From positions 21,255 to 83,946 of the forward strand of contig NMRA01000520.1 of the NCBI GenBank assembly GCA_002633005.1: a stretch of DNA of 62,692 bases, written 5' to 3'. Shown piece by piece: positions 38,801 to 49,752 of the stretch. Origin of the DNA: Phoronis australis (lineage: Eukaryota; Phoronida; Phoronidae). The translations under genes were made by a program, and so were the position numbers. The notes under the pieces were generated by a model, which was not told the origin of the DNA, made no database searches, and was given only the letters and a program-made list of their open reading frames with translations. Numbering within the stretch: the stretch's first letter is position 1; each line of letters starts with the position of its first letter.

Positions 38801-39205
38801 TTCGTGCAATCGGTTGCGCAATCATTTCTTCTTGCTCGTATATTCTTACCGAAGCAATTGTTTTGATGGACCGCCCAATCACTTGCTAGATTTGTGTGTC
38901 ATTGTCTGTGATTTGTTCTAGTTTATGCCCACTAGTTTTGACCACTCATTGCCCCACTCAAACGTTTCACTAGTGCAGAGCACCATATGCGGAAGATTTT
39001 TTGTCTATCACAAAATCCAAAAATTATTTTTGTGAAATTATTTTTCTTAAAATCATGACGAATGGTAAGAATACGTAGAAATCGTGTGATTGGATTTATG
39101 TCAATATTTATGTCACGAGACCAGCAAAGCTGGCGAATCAGAAACACTTTCCTATGACATATCACAGCCCTGATCACAGTGTCTACCAATGAAATCTCAT
39201 TTCCA

Positions 39206-39227
39206 ATATATATATATATATATATTG
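39206..39227. repeat. AT dinucleotide microsatellite
   Basis: A run of about ten AT repeats (atatatatatatatatatat) in otherwise unremarkable sequence. Confidence 0.85.
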
Positions 39228-40119
39228 ACTTCAAAGCCACACGCACCACGCCTTGACCACCACGAAATTGATGCAAAACTAGACAGTACCAAAACCGAAT
39301 ACTAAACGCGTGATAAATGACTTTAGTCAGTCATGCTCAATACACTTCAGAAAATCTGAGTTGCTGTAATAGGCCTTTTGCGAGTTTATAACAATAACGC
39401 GAGATTGTGTGAGACTTAACTGTGACTTCACGGGAAGTGGGGCAAAAGCTTGTCGTTTGGTCATTTGCGCAATACGGTAGCAGAGTGTATTCTGTTATTG
39501 TCTTCGAGTTTTTAGCCGTTTAGTTCGAAAAATGTCCAAAAGCATTGCTGTTATGGCAAATGAACTTCAGATTCGCACTACAATACGTTCTATCGCGTTC
39601 TGTACTAATTTCGTCCCGTGTATTTTAAACGGGCGGTAGGCGAAATCCGCTCACTGGTAAAGTTTTCACCTCGTCGAAAATACATTCTACACCTAAAATT
39701 AGCACCTAAAAGGCTCTTACTTTCTTCAGTGACTCTTTCTGCTTCTAAGCATATCTTCGATGAAGCATATATACGGGAATTCAGGGCCCGGTCTCCAATC
39801 TTTTTACTCGAAATGGAACTCGAAATTAGGTTTGGCATTTTCTACTCTACTTTTGNGACGGTCCATTTTTGGAAAGTAGCAATATGGCTGCCACAAAGTT
39901 CCAAATTAGGCCACAATTGGCTTCAATGAAAACCTGCAAAATAGCCGTGTTTGTCACACGAAATCAAAGCATACAAATTAAAAACAAAAATTCCGAAGCT
40001 GTGTCTTCAATGGATTGATGTCAATAAGTGATAATGCTAAGTTATTTAACTTATGTTAATATGTTCATGTATTTATGCTTTTAACTCCGTGATAGCTTGC
40101 TGCACTCCCAAGTAGGCCT

Positions 40120-40200
40120 TAAGTTACATATTGTTCTTTTGTACAGTGCGCTTATGGCCTTTATTACAGAAATAAATTGATTGATTGAATTTCAAAAGGG
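40120..40200 (+). mobile_element. Possible LINE 3' tail
   Basis: The sequence ttattacagaaataaattgattgattgaa ends in short direct repeats of gatt, typical of the 3' tails of CR1/L2-like LINEs in invertebrates. No coding part lies immediately upstream. Assignment is by tail form only. Confidence 0.35.
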
Positions 40201-41215
40201 AAAAAGCGGCAGACGACAACATTTTCCTTTTCTTCAGAAGAGTTCCTGGAGAAATAGTTATAGGTTCAGTAAAAGATAATTTCTTATCTAGATAATTTCT
40301 TATTTTGAAAATTTTAACCAATTTGTTTTCTGTGCATAAAGGTTTCCTCGGACTTTTTCGAGCTTTTTTATTGAAAGCACATTTTTAAACGCGTGTTAGA
40401 CGATACAGGCTGCAAATGAAATAGACTGTCTCTCAGAAATAAACCCTGGGCAAAACCCCCAAACGTAATTGACATTAACTTGATTTTTTTCTACCTGTTT
40501 CGCTGCTAAGTTGTTTCCTCGCTCCATGCTCATGCCAACAATCGCCACGGGTTCACCATAACGCCTGGAAATTTTTGTGCGGGGGTAAAACCGTCAATCA
40601 TGCATGTCAATTTAGCAAACTTTGAAACTCACTTTAATGTTTAAGGGTTGTTGAGGGTTTACAAAGCTGTATTTTGTAACAGGTTTTTAAGTTTCTACAA
40701 ATGCCTTAAACTGGGCTCAGTCTTTTGATACTTGCTTTTGTACCGTGAACAAAACAAGAACATTGCTTAACCAGTTTTTCCTTCTAATACTTTTCACGTA
40801 ACTGGGACCCCTTCCAAGAAACTGACTTAAGTTCATTTTTGACTTAAGTCTGAAATTTTTCTCAGCTTCCATACTTAGAAACTTCTACATCCGGTAAGAT
40901 AGTTAAAATTAAGCCAAAACTTTTATCAAAAACTTAATTCAAATTTAATATTTGTTTCGTGAAATTAACTTAAAATTTACTAAAATTTAACATTTGTCTA
41001 TTCAGTTTTGTTGGAACGGGTCCCTGGTCTCTCTAGGATCGCTTTGCAAATAAACTCGACAACAAAAGTCTAGTAAAACCGGGAGTATATTTCAAATGAA
41101 ATAGCTACATTAAATGATAACTTAAGTGATAAATCAAAAAGAGAAATAATAAGCAAAGGTTTAAAATCAACGTAATTAATATTGGGTGTGTTACAGAAAC
41201 TTAATACAAAAAATA
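40201..41215. other. Intergenic, nothing recognised
   Basis: AT-rich sequence with a patch of repeated cttaagt and acttaa words around 40820-40990. No coding region is supported. Confidence 0.4.
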
Positions 41216-41880
41216 TTAGTTATTCATAAACGTCAGACGAAAAGGTAACGATTCGACAGGCTCTACTGGGTTTTCGAGACTTTGCAACCTCTGGAGGATT
41301 AGGTTGGAGTTGGGAAAGTCGGCTGGACACGTAAGCCTGAATCCTGTTACGGGTGTATGACAGGTTAAATCTCCAGCCTCCTGTTCGGACTTCAATTCTT
41401 TCATGAATACCCTCATTGACTCCTCATTCAAACCAATAGCTCCCCTTGTCAATGATTAGTACATTGTCGAAGTCAAAGCTGTGACCCGATCCCTAACAGT
41501 GGATAAACACGGCAGAGTCACGTGTCACCGTAGTTAGGAGACAAAGCTGGCACAACCGTGCATTCAAGGACTACTTAGTTTCACTTACACAAGCTTCAGG
41601 GCACTCTACACACTGTATTCTACATGTATAGACCACATTAGCTACCCTTTCCTTAGGTTGTTTGTCCTTAGAGTGCACGAGTTTTAGTCTCGAAGTGCCA
41701 ACAAGTTTGAAAAAAGTTGCAGTAACAAATTCCTGAAAACCGATGGCAATTGTTCAGAAAGTCTATTCCACATCTGAAATATATATCCTTGCCCATGGTT
41801 AATCTGGTTGAGGAACGTCAATGTTGTTGATTCCCAATCTCGGTGTTCAACGGGTAACCTTGCCAAAGACCAAACGTGGG
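41216..41880 (-). mobile_element. Penelope-like element, C-terminal remnant
   Basis: The minus strand holds, in several frames, the end of a Penelope-like retroelement: GSLARLPVEHRDW-type sequence near 41820-41870, CVECPEACVSETK and GSGHSFDFDNVLIID (about 41450-41600, GIY-YIG endonuclease region), then YWFE(stop)GVNEGIHERIEV (about 41400-41440). The same order of segments appears on the plus strand at 50740-51380. Stops and frameshifts show it is dead. Confidence 0.7.
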
Positions 41881-41989
41881 TATCCGCACATTTCCAAAGA
41901 GTTACTGAGTCTGTGTTTTTTTAATGTCTTGTCATTGTCGTCAGAGACAGTCAGGTCCACACGGTGATACAGTACAAGAGACGAATTAC

Positions 41990-42660
41990 ACCAAGTTTGT
42001 ACTAAATGGGATGTTGAAAGCCGAACTGTAAACTGTGAGACTCTAGAGACAGTTTTATCAAGAGATCCAGGTATGGGCAGGCAGAACTGGAATCATCAAA
42101 TGGTTAACAAAGCAGATAACCGCGTCCAGAATAACGACATAGTTGGTACAGTCTCTTATGGTTGACAAGGTGTGAGTTTTCTATTACATGTATCTACTAT
42201 ACGTAAGGCGACAAACGGGAAGGAGAGAGATATGGTGTAGTCTTTGTGGAATTAACTTTGTAGTGGGAAATATGGATACGGAAATCCCAGGAGAGGAAAG
42301 CTTTTAAGAGCAGCGACCTGAGGCATGAATTTTCAAGAAGTGGATGGAGCTGCATCTGTTTACTGGTTGAGGCAGAAGGGTAAGGTGGATTATGTCAAGG
42401 ATGCTGAAAATTTCAACTAATTCAAGCAAGCCTATGATCAAGTCAGTAGTAGCGGAAACGGGATCAGCATCATCATGGTTGTGGTTGCAGAAGACCAAAC
42501 AGTGGCAAACTCCCCGTTAAACCGGAGCCTGATCAACTTTGTGGGTGGGGGCTAGCCTTGGTGCGCGTTCATGTTAAACATGCTGCAAAGACGTCATCGT
42601 GTTGATGATTGACGGGGGAGCAGAGAAACAACATCTCTTTAAAGTTAGTTTAACGATAGG
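41990..42660 (+). mobile_element. Non-LTR retrotransposon, 3' fragment
   Basis: The segment around 42060-42185 (catcaaatggttaacaaagc, tagttggtacagtct) is matched in order at 44220-44345, the end of the downstream LINE copy. This indicates a second, separate 3' fragment of the same family lying upstream. Frames are broken by stops. Confidence 0.55.
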
Positions 42661-42841
42661 AGAAGTCCAGTAACGTCTGGGAAAGGCCGGATGACAACTC
42701 GGGGAGACGAGTGACACTTGAAGGGACGAATGACGTCAGGGAAAGGCTGTCGGGCTGGAACTGTTAGCAACCCAATACCGAGTTCTCCATGGGAAAACAA
42801 TCTATTTTTTGCTATGAGTTTCAAACCCGAGGGTTCTCCAA

Positions 42842-44360
42842 GTGGCGGAACTGAAGATGAACCAAGAAATAAGTGGGCGATTATCATACAATGAAGTCGA
42901 ACTAAAAGATCATCTGGGTGAGATTCATAGCAACGCGAACCGGCTTGACAACTTAGAGGAGTTCGATTGGATGAATGAGGAAATTCCACCTGAACTTCAG
43001 TTTGACGTTGGACATAATAAGTTCTTTAAGTTAAAGAGTGTCGTCATGGAGGCCGAAGCCGATTCAGCCCCAGGTCTGTCTGACTCTAGTTACATGGTAT
43101 ACAAGAAGTGCTCGGGGCTATGAAGACTATTATGGAAGCTACTGAGAGGAGCCTAAAATCGAAGACACTTGCTGATCACTGGGGCGAGGCTAAGAGTTGT
43201 TAAACTTCAAAGAGCAAAGATGCAAAGCTATAAAAGACTACATGTACAGTTCAGGACAATTTCCCTGCTTGATGTAGAGTGCAAAATGTTCTTCGCAGTG
43301 ATTGCATCAAAAATTGTTAAGTACGCCCTGGGGGACGGATAAATTGAACATGCAGTACATACAGTGCAAGGACAGTCGAGTTGCCTGTTCTAACAGGGCT
43401 TATCGGTAATACAAAGGCAATCGTGTGGGACTAGGGCAGTTGTTTGCTTAGATTTAGAGAGTGCTTACATGTATGGTTCCATGTAACATTCACTGAGTAA
43501 AAATGCGGAAATGACATTTATTTTTTTAGAATGAGTTCAGAAGGCCATCAACGACTATTTAAACAGTACACTGATGCAATTTTCTACGATGGATTTTGCA
43601 ACAGATTTCAAGCCCTTGGAGACAGGATCTTACCGGGTGCCCCATTTCAGTCAGTTTATTTGTTCTTGCGATGGACTTCATAATTCGGTGAGCTAGCAAA
43701 GTCTGCAAGGCTGACTCCTTCCCTTGTGCCGTGCATTTGTTGATGACCTAACAGTAACCACATCAAGAGTGGTAGGAGCAGGACGGGTGTTGAAGAAACT
43801 AGAAGAGCTAATTGTTTGGGACAGGATAAAGTTGAAGGTGCACAAGTCAAGAAGTCTGGTTTTGATGAAAGGGAGAATGAACCAGCACCAAGCCTTCAGG
43901 ATGAACGGCGAGAAGATACCAACCCTGGGTGAGAATTTAGTGAAATATCTGGGCAAGGCGTACGAAAACACCTAAGCCAGTTCACAAATGCAATGGACAC
44001 AGTGACCCTGTTCAGGGAGAGCCTGTAAAAGATAAACAGTCGACTACATGGAACAGTGAACAAACCAGCTTATCAGGAAGATATTGTTGGAGGCACCAAT
44101 AAGTTTCACGTCGACAGTACCCCTTCTGCCAAGGTGTTTGGTTGAAGACTTCAGGGTGTCAAAAGCAAGAGAAATTCTCACAATCTGAGATTCCAAAGAC
44201 AGATTTGTTAGGTTAACGGAGATTCAGGAATCATCAGGAGGCAGAAAATGGAATCCTCAAGTGGTGTTAACAGGGCAGAGATCCGCCTCCGGCATAAGGG
44301 CATAGCTGGTACAGTCTGTTGTGGTTGGCAAGGTCTGGGTTTTGTACCATCCACTAGATT
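42842..44360 (+). mobile_element. Decayed LINE (non-LTR) reverse transcriptase
   Basis: Across several frames the plus strand shows ADSAPGLSDSSYMVYKKC (about 43050-43115), FRTISLLDVECKMFFAVIASK (about 43250-43315), VCLDLESAYMYGS (about 43440-43480, motif A Asp kept) and RAFVDDLTVTT (43730-43762, motif C FVDD), then HKSRSLVLMKG and VKYLGKAYE. This order is that of a metazoan non-LTR reverse transcriptase whose relatives are common in mollusc, cnidarian and fish genomes. The clade is not assigned. The region between motifs A and C is shortened and many stops are present. The only substantial intact frames are 42842-43123 and 43724-43975. Confidence 0.75.
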
Positions 44361-44405
44361 TTTCACTTATCTGTTCCACTAGTCTTAAGACTTAGATCTT
44401 CCTTA

Positions 44406-44700
44406 TAGTCAGGTTCACCATGTCCAAACTTTGACATTCGTTGGAATTTTCTGGGGAAAGTGGAAATTTTTTTTGGAAAATTCATGGGATGACGAATCAG
44501 AAAGTAATTGATTCTATTTTTGGAGGCCATTTTGCTCAATGTCTCTGCACTTGGGTCACATAGAATGTTATTTTCTATGGAGACACCAGCATTTCTGGTG
44601 GCGCAGAATTGAACATTCTAATTTTTGGCGGCCGTCTTGGACTTTCAAAAATAGCACCCGTAAGATACATTTTGCTCATTATCTCTGCTTTTGGTTTTTT
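44406..44700 (+). repeat. Left terminal inverted repeat
   Basis: Contains two related sub-blocks, each with ggaggcca or ggcggccgtcttgg and tctctgc(a/t)cttgg or tctctgcttttgg words. The order matches the reverse complement of 47420-47646 with small rearrangements. Confidence 0.6.
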
Positions 44701-45149
44701 AATGCATATTATGAAATCTTCAGTACGATATATATACGGTACATGCCCAGAAAGCGCCAAGAGGAATTGTATATGGGTTAAATAAATAACAGAAAACCAT
44801 ATACAGTTATTATACACAAGTATATAATTTAAAAAATGACGTTAAGATTACAGTGACATATGTAAATAAATCCTTTTTACACAATAAATTGGTTCACATG
44901 TATACAATTTTATCGGGTCTCCTACAATGTTAGTTTTAATTGCTCCACCTTATTCTGAGGCAAGGAATTGAAAAATAAACCCACCTTTAACCATCAGGTA
45001 AGCAAAGGACCTCACTGTCAAACCGTACCACATACGTAGGGTCCGTAGCGACAATCCAAAACCACAAGTAAGCAAAAGAATACATGAATTTGTAGCCAAG
45101 GTGGAATCTCTGGCACATATCAGCCGACACGTCTTGATGCCTAGTAACT

Positions 45150-47150
45150 TTGGCAGTAACCAGGCTAAGGAATGAAGAGAACAGGGAGATCACATACTGG
45201 ACAGGTTTCAACTCACTGATCTGTACAAGCCAGTCTCTCACTGAGTTTGGTGGATTACCACTACTTCCAAAGGTGGCCCATGATTGGCCGATCCTGCTAA
45301 TAGTTGTTATGCAGACGAGACAGTTGAAGAGGCTGGTTGCTGGCGAGGCTCATTCAACTGTCATTTCATGTGACATGGGTCTACACCAGAGGGTTGTGCA
45401 GCTCCTGGATACCAGACCTGAACTAAAGCAAACAGTGAACCCAATAATTGGGGAATTGCATGCTAGAATGGCAGCTCAGATAGCTCTTGGGAAGTTCACA
45501 GGGCATTCCGGCATAGATGATGCCTAGGTAGAAGCCAACGTCTTTGGCACAGCAACAACTAGACAGATTCTAAAGTACACTCCCTACAAGCGCACTATCC
45601 TAGTCCACATTTACATGTTATCATAAACAACACTGTTTAAGATAGTCCTAGAGGAATTCATTAAAGGAAACCCATAAAGTGGGGGCCTTTTGCTGTGAGG
45701 CTCTAAATTCAGCATCAACAGCCTGTTTAGTGAAGAACAAAACCAAAAAAGGCCGAGAGCACAAAGCAAACTACCCACTATTTGCTGGAATTGTTGACAA
45801 CTGCCGAGACCCTTGAAACATTCAGAGAACGGGACAGCCAAAAGACCAGCCAATGCCATGTTTAAGTCCATGGTGAAATATCTGAATCGAGTCCAAACCA
45901 TCCAGGTATTTGTGGCAGCATCTCGAAATGCTGATTTGACACTGCATCTCCAGGCTGTTGGTGCCATGATAAAATTTCTCTTTGCTTTTGCTCGCATCAA
46001 GTACAAAAGATTCCGGCCTACATACATTGATGATATGCAAGACCTAAGAACCAACCGCCACGGTGTCTGGACTGAACTTGGAACAGGCATCTCAGCAAAA
46101 CCGAAATCCCATTTGTGTCCTTTGGTGCAGACCTCAAGAGGATGATGAAGGCCCATTCTGTACTGACCGGTATTTCCAACAATGCCAATGAGATTCTTCA
46201 TATCTGTCTACAGACTCTGCCAATTAGTCAAGATGGACAATTTGCAACAGGCGTCCTCTACGCTTTGACGAAAACAATCACGAAGAAGGAGATGCGTTGG
46301 TAATACTTCATGCAGTCCTGTCATCCCATCAAAACGTCCCTGATTCTCAGCTGGTACTTTTTTCACCTGACACAGATGTTCTGGTACTCGGCATTTCCTA
46401 CTATAACCGGCTTCTCAGAAATACTTCAGTCGCAATGGCATCTGGGATTGTGGACATAAATCCAATATGGACAGCACTAGGTGCTGCCCAGACAAACCCT
46501 CCTCGGGCTTTCCATGCTTTACGGGGGCAGACAACACTGGTCGGTTCTCCAGGATAGGCAAAACAACATGGTTGAATATATACATGTAGCTGGAGGCGGA
46601 CAGTGATTTTGTCTCTACATTACTCTTTGCACTGCTTATCAAGTAACAGGTGAACTCCTTTTTCACATAAGCCCGTTTTACATGTGCTGCATACTCACCA
46701 CAGGGTGTTGACATAGATAGTATCCACGAGCTGAGATGGTACCTCTTCTGCAAACATACGGCTTACGGCGACAAACTTCCACCAGTCAATGGTGCTTTGA
46801 ACAGGATGTGCTGAGAATGTTTATTGAAGCCAGAGTGTGGGGCGCGGTAGCCATTGTTCGACAGAAGTTCCTTGACCCGTTGCAGAAAATGGGTTTTACA
46901 AGGAAAAAAAGACGACCAACTGACACCTCTCACAACTGAGGAGGTTCCGGCAACAGGTGCTTTCATTTAGATGGTTAGATTTCAATGCAAAAGACATTGT
47001 TCCTCCCAACGATGCTCTCGTCGATCAAAGGGCCTACCTTGCACACATCCGTCAGTGTTGTCCAGAATGTCAGAATCTTAAACTCTTATAATGCCGTCAT
47101 TCCTGGTGCCAACGATGACAGAGATGGTGACAGTGATGATCTGTAGACTG
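45150..47150 (+). pseudogene. Decayed transposon protein with SPDTDV and FHAL motifs
   Basis: Successive plus-strand frames give ISCDMGLHQRVVQLLD (about 45360-45405), SGIDDA(stop)VEANVFG, AMFKSMVKYLNRVQ and FVAASRNADLTLHLQA (about 45860-45955), FRPTYIDDMQDLRTN (about 46010-46055), LVLFSPDTDVLVLG (46350-46390), AFHALRGQT (46507-46533), LRWYLFCKHTAYGDKLPP (about 46729-46783) and a Cys-rich QCKRHCSSQRC (about 46985-47017). This architecture recurs in uncharacterised repetitive proteins of cnidarians, fishes and other metazoans. The SPDTD block resembles acidic PIN/XPG-like nuclease motifs, which is inference. Stops, frameshifts and an apparent internal deletion near 46210 show this copy is dead. 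The 196-codon antisense frame at 45611-46201 is a shadow. Confidence 0.65.
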
Positions 47151-47419
47151 ATTTCAAAGTTTTGAAAGACTATTGACACTACAATAAAGATACTCTCATG
47201 TTCTGCAAACGTGAATAGGTTTATAGGTAGTGGTTGAATTTAAGTGCGTTGATGGAAATAAATCCGAACGAAATATGCAAGTAGTAAGACCACAAACATT
47301 TTTAAGTCTTGTAAGCTAGTGTGCATATGTTTTAAAATACATGATGAACGCATTTACAAAATGTGGCTGCTAATAAACGGGTTTTGGATTATATTTCACA
47401 TTTAATAAGTTGCATTTTC

Positions 47420-47646
47420 GGATTCTTTGACTACAAAATGTGAGTGCCGCCATTAAAATTAACATTCTAAGTCACCCAAGAGCAGAGATACTGAACAAAA
47501 TGTATGTTACCGGTGCAATTTTGAAATTCCAAGATGGCCGCCAAGATGGCCGCCAAAAAGGCATCTATTACTTTCTGATTTGCTATTCCATGAGGTTTCC
47601 ACTTTCCACCAAAAAACTCAGCAAAATTACACAACAAACCTGACTA
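47420..47646 (-). repeat. Right terminal inverted repeat
   Basis: Reverse complement of the left terminal block, ending aaggtttccactttccacc then cctgacta. Two tandem gatggccgcc words (about 47533-47553) match the ggcggccgtc word on the left. Confidence 0.6.
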
Positions 47647-47649
47647 TTA

Positions 47650-47897
47650 ACTGACAGTAAGCAATCAAAGAACGCGTTCACACCGTCTCTAGCCTCCTTC
47701 TCAGTAATGAGAGAAAATTGCTTTTCAGACTGTTCAATGATCCTAAAAGTGTTATTAACGTATCTGAACCAAACTCTTGGTTTCACGTTAGCATAAGTGC
47801 GTGTTGACGACAATAGGGGATACAGAGGATACCACGACGCATACATTTGTTGCTCAAATGAAAAATATAGTGCCTTGACAAATCTGCAGAAGATCAC
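47650..47897 (-). mobile_element. Penelope-like reverse transcriptase fragment with altered YVDD
   Basis: The minus strand reads FEQQMYASWYPLYPLL and then KPRVWFRYVNNTFRIIEQ. This is the motif-C block of a Penelope-like reverse transcriptase, normally RYVDDTF. Both catalytic Asp residues (47751-47762) are Asn here, consistent with G-to-A change on the coding strand. The frame runs into the terminal repeat of the neighbouring element at about 47646. Confidence 0.7.
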
Positions 47898-47934
47898 TCA
47901 CATCCGTAGCAGATAAACTTGTTCTTGGCCAGAG

Positions 47935-48250
47935 TTGGTGGTCATTGCAGAGGCGTTCATGAATCACGGCAACAGCTACTCGGTTACACACCATGTTGCC
48001 AAGTTCGTTGCTGACATTTTGTCTCCCCTAGTCGGCCAATCAGTCCATCACAATGTCAACATTCAGAATCTTGTGGAAAAGGTGAGCGATAGTTTTCTGG
48101 AAGAAGACGCGCTTTTCACATCCTATGGCGTTTTTTCTTGTATATACCCACCTGCTGCAAGGATTCATGAACGCCTCTGTAATGACCAAAAACTGTCCGC
48201 AAGGACGGGGGACACTTGTTGGTACACCGAAGTACAGAACCAAAACAATA
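47935..48250 (+). mobile_element. Penelope-like reverse transcriptase fragment, N-terminal half
   Basis: The plus frame reads NSYSVTHHVAKFVADILSPL, LVEKVSDSFLEEDALFTSYG and HERLCNDQKLSARTG, as in the early part of a Penelope-like reverse transcriptase. The motif-A position, normally SYDV followed by LFT, is SYGV with a short deletion (Gly at 48127-48129), so the catalytic Asp is lost. It is oriented opposite to the fragment at 47650-47897. Confidence 0.65.
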
Positions 48251-48639
48251 TGTACCGATGGCCGGTCGGCGCATCGACCCATGAGTGACCCTCAGGTGCT
48301 TGCATGCCAAAGCGCTTGTTATCAATCATAACTATTTGTTTATGGAATCCTACGTAACACTTAAATAATATGGACAACGTAGTTATTGAACCCTTTTATC
48401 TGACGGTAAACAACACATATCTCCACTGTCCCCTGCAGGACCCAGGCAACAAAATCTGATACAGTGTATTGATTTTGTTCACATACCCCTAGGCAGGATA
48501 ACAATTTTAAAACATTCAATCATGAAACCAATCACTGCGGTGATCACGGCTACAATTCGTGCGGAACAAAAATTGAACAATTTTTTGAAAACAAATCAAT
48601 TACTTACAGGCAAATTGTGGAATTCTATATAATTTTTTT

Positions 48640-48760
48640 TCACACTTGACATGTGCGCACGCGGGGGGGCTCCTTTGAGCCCTCCCCCATTTGGCGAAGT
48701 TGACAAAAAGGTCCTCCTCAGAGTAAAAAACGAGACAAAAGTCCACTAAAAAGTTAGGAA
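48640..48760. repeat. Dispersed repeat family S copy
   Basis: Contains catttggcgaagttgac, aaaaaggtcctcctca and acgagacaaaagtccact. The same words occur on the opposite strand at 54020-54110 and 58090-58190, and in diverged form at 62340-62440. This is a non-coding interspersed family. Confidence 0.65.
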
Positions 48761-49283
48761 AAAACAGAATTGGGCGAATGCACAATTCAAAGCTCTGAAC
48801 GCACCCCGTGAATCTTAGTGAAAGGTACATATTCTACAAAATTTGAGCCCCCATTCTTTAAACTGGGTGCGCGCACGCACTGAGGTTATTCATAAGATCA
48901 TCCTGGACGGGAAAATGGACAAAACATTGTTTTTTACCGTTAGTGATCTAGTCTTCCTCAACAGGACAAGTTCCATTGCAAGACTAGCCCGCGATCATTA
49001 CACTTCAAACACCATTGTACATGTACGTGGATCCATTTTCGGAGCACAAGAGACGCGGGGAAAATTTCGAAAAATCATATGAAATTGGCAACTTCTCAAT
49101 ACTCTCGGTCGTCCTTAGGCTATCCAAAAACTCTATGACTAAATGAATTTTCCTGCAAATTTGACTTAAAAATGAGCTGGGCACTTACATGTACAGGCGA
49201 TCGTTTACATAGCCTGAACGGAGCGAACTTCAAAGTTCAAGACACGGGAAAATTTTTCACCAATGACGCTGATACTTGGCAGT

Positions 49284-49460
49284 AACCAATGGTGGATTTA
49301 GAGTGGGGAGCCAAGGGTGTCATGTCCCCTTCCCCTAAAATTCTCCCTCCCAGATTCCATTTGGCAATCCGGGGGTGCGAATGTCTGTTTGGCAAAATCC
49401 TGGCTAATACTCTCCCCTGCCCCCAACCCCCCAACTCAAAATCCTGTATCCGCCCCAGGT
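49284..49460 (-). mobile_element. hAT-like non-autonomous element
   Basis: On the minus strand it begins ggggcggatacaggattttg and ends ctaaatccaccattggttac, the family also seen at 7079-7200. The duplicate copy is at 50282-50458. Confidence 0.6.
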
Positions 49461-49599
49461 AACAAAACTTAACATACATGTACACTCTCTGCCACAGACT
49501 TTCAGCAAATTGTGCAGTTATCTCCCATGACTTCTAATTTACTGATAATAGTTCATTACTGTGTATTTCTTATGGAGGGCTGCTGGCAAGACTTAGCAC

Positions 49600-49745
49600 G
49601 TTACAAATTTTTGGCCAAAGAAAAGAGAGCGCTCGACACCAATGCTGGAATAAAACCAAGGGTTTGGTTGAGAGACGATGACGATACTTTTGAGATTATT
49701 AAATAGTCTGAAAAGCAAAACTTTTCTCTCGTTGAACAACATAAA
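49600..49745 (+). mobile_element. Penelope-like reverse transcriptase fragment (motif C)
   Basis: The plus frame reads ALDTNAGIKPRVWLRDDDDTFEIIK, then a stop, then SEKQNFSLVEQ. KPRVWLRYVDDTF is the usual form, so YV is replaced by DD here. In the duplicate at 50600-50728 about 20 bases of this block are deleted. Confidence 0.65.
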
Positions 49746-49752
49746 CGGATAN

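Larger units (their letters stand above)
44406..47646. mobile_element. 3.2-kb element with long terminal inverted repeats
   Basis: The left end (tagtcaggtt at 44406) and the right end (aacctgacta to 47646) are inverted copies. Similarity continues inward for roughly 230-290 bases through ggaaagtggaaa, aatcagaaagtaat, ggcggcc(a/g)tcttgg and acatacattttg(c/t)tca. Candidate target duplications TTA flank the ends (44403-44405 and 47647-47649). The interior, on the plus strand, is filled by one decayed protein family with an SPDTDV motif. The element sits among LINE and Penelope debris. I cannot assign a known superfamily. Confidence 0.6.
48624..49751. repeat. 1.1-kb duplication, copy 1 (ends at an N)
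   Basis: Matches 49753-50728 base for base over long stretches and stops exactly at the single N at 49752 (ataaacggata). Copy 2 starts right after the N with tctatataattttttttcac, which is copy 1 from 48624. As at 2732, this points to two overlapping contig ends left unmerged. Copy 1 holds about 130 bases (near 48673-48810) and about 20 bases (near 49634) that are absent from copy 2. Confidence 0.88.

Noticed and set aside
39843-39870. Single N at 39856 (and 10450) as further duplication joints
   Set aside because: No repeated sequence flanks these Ns, so they look like ambiguous bases, not contig overlaps.
45611-46201. 196-codon open frame on the minus strand
   Set aside because: It is antisense to the decayed SPDTDV-family protein, whose recognisable motifs all lie on the plus strand.
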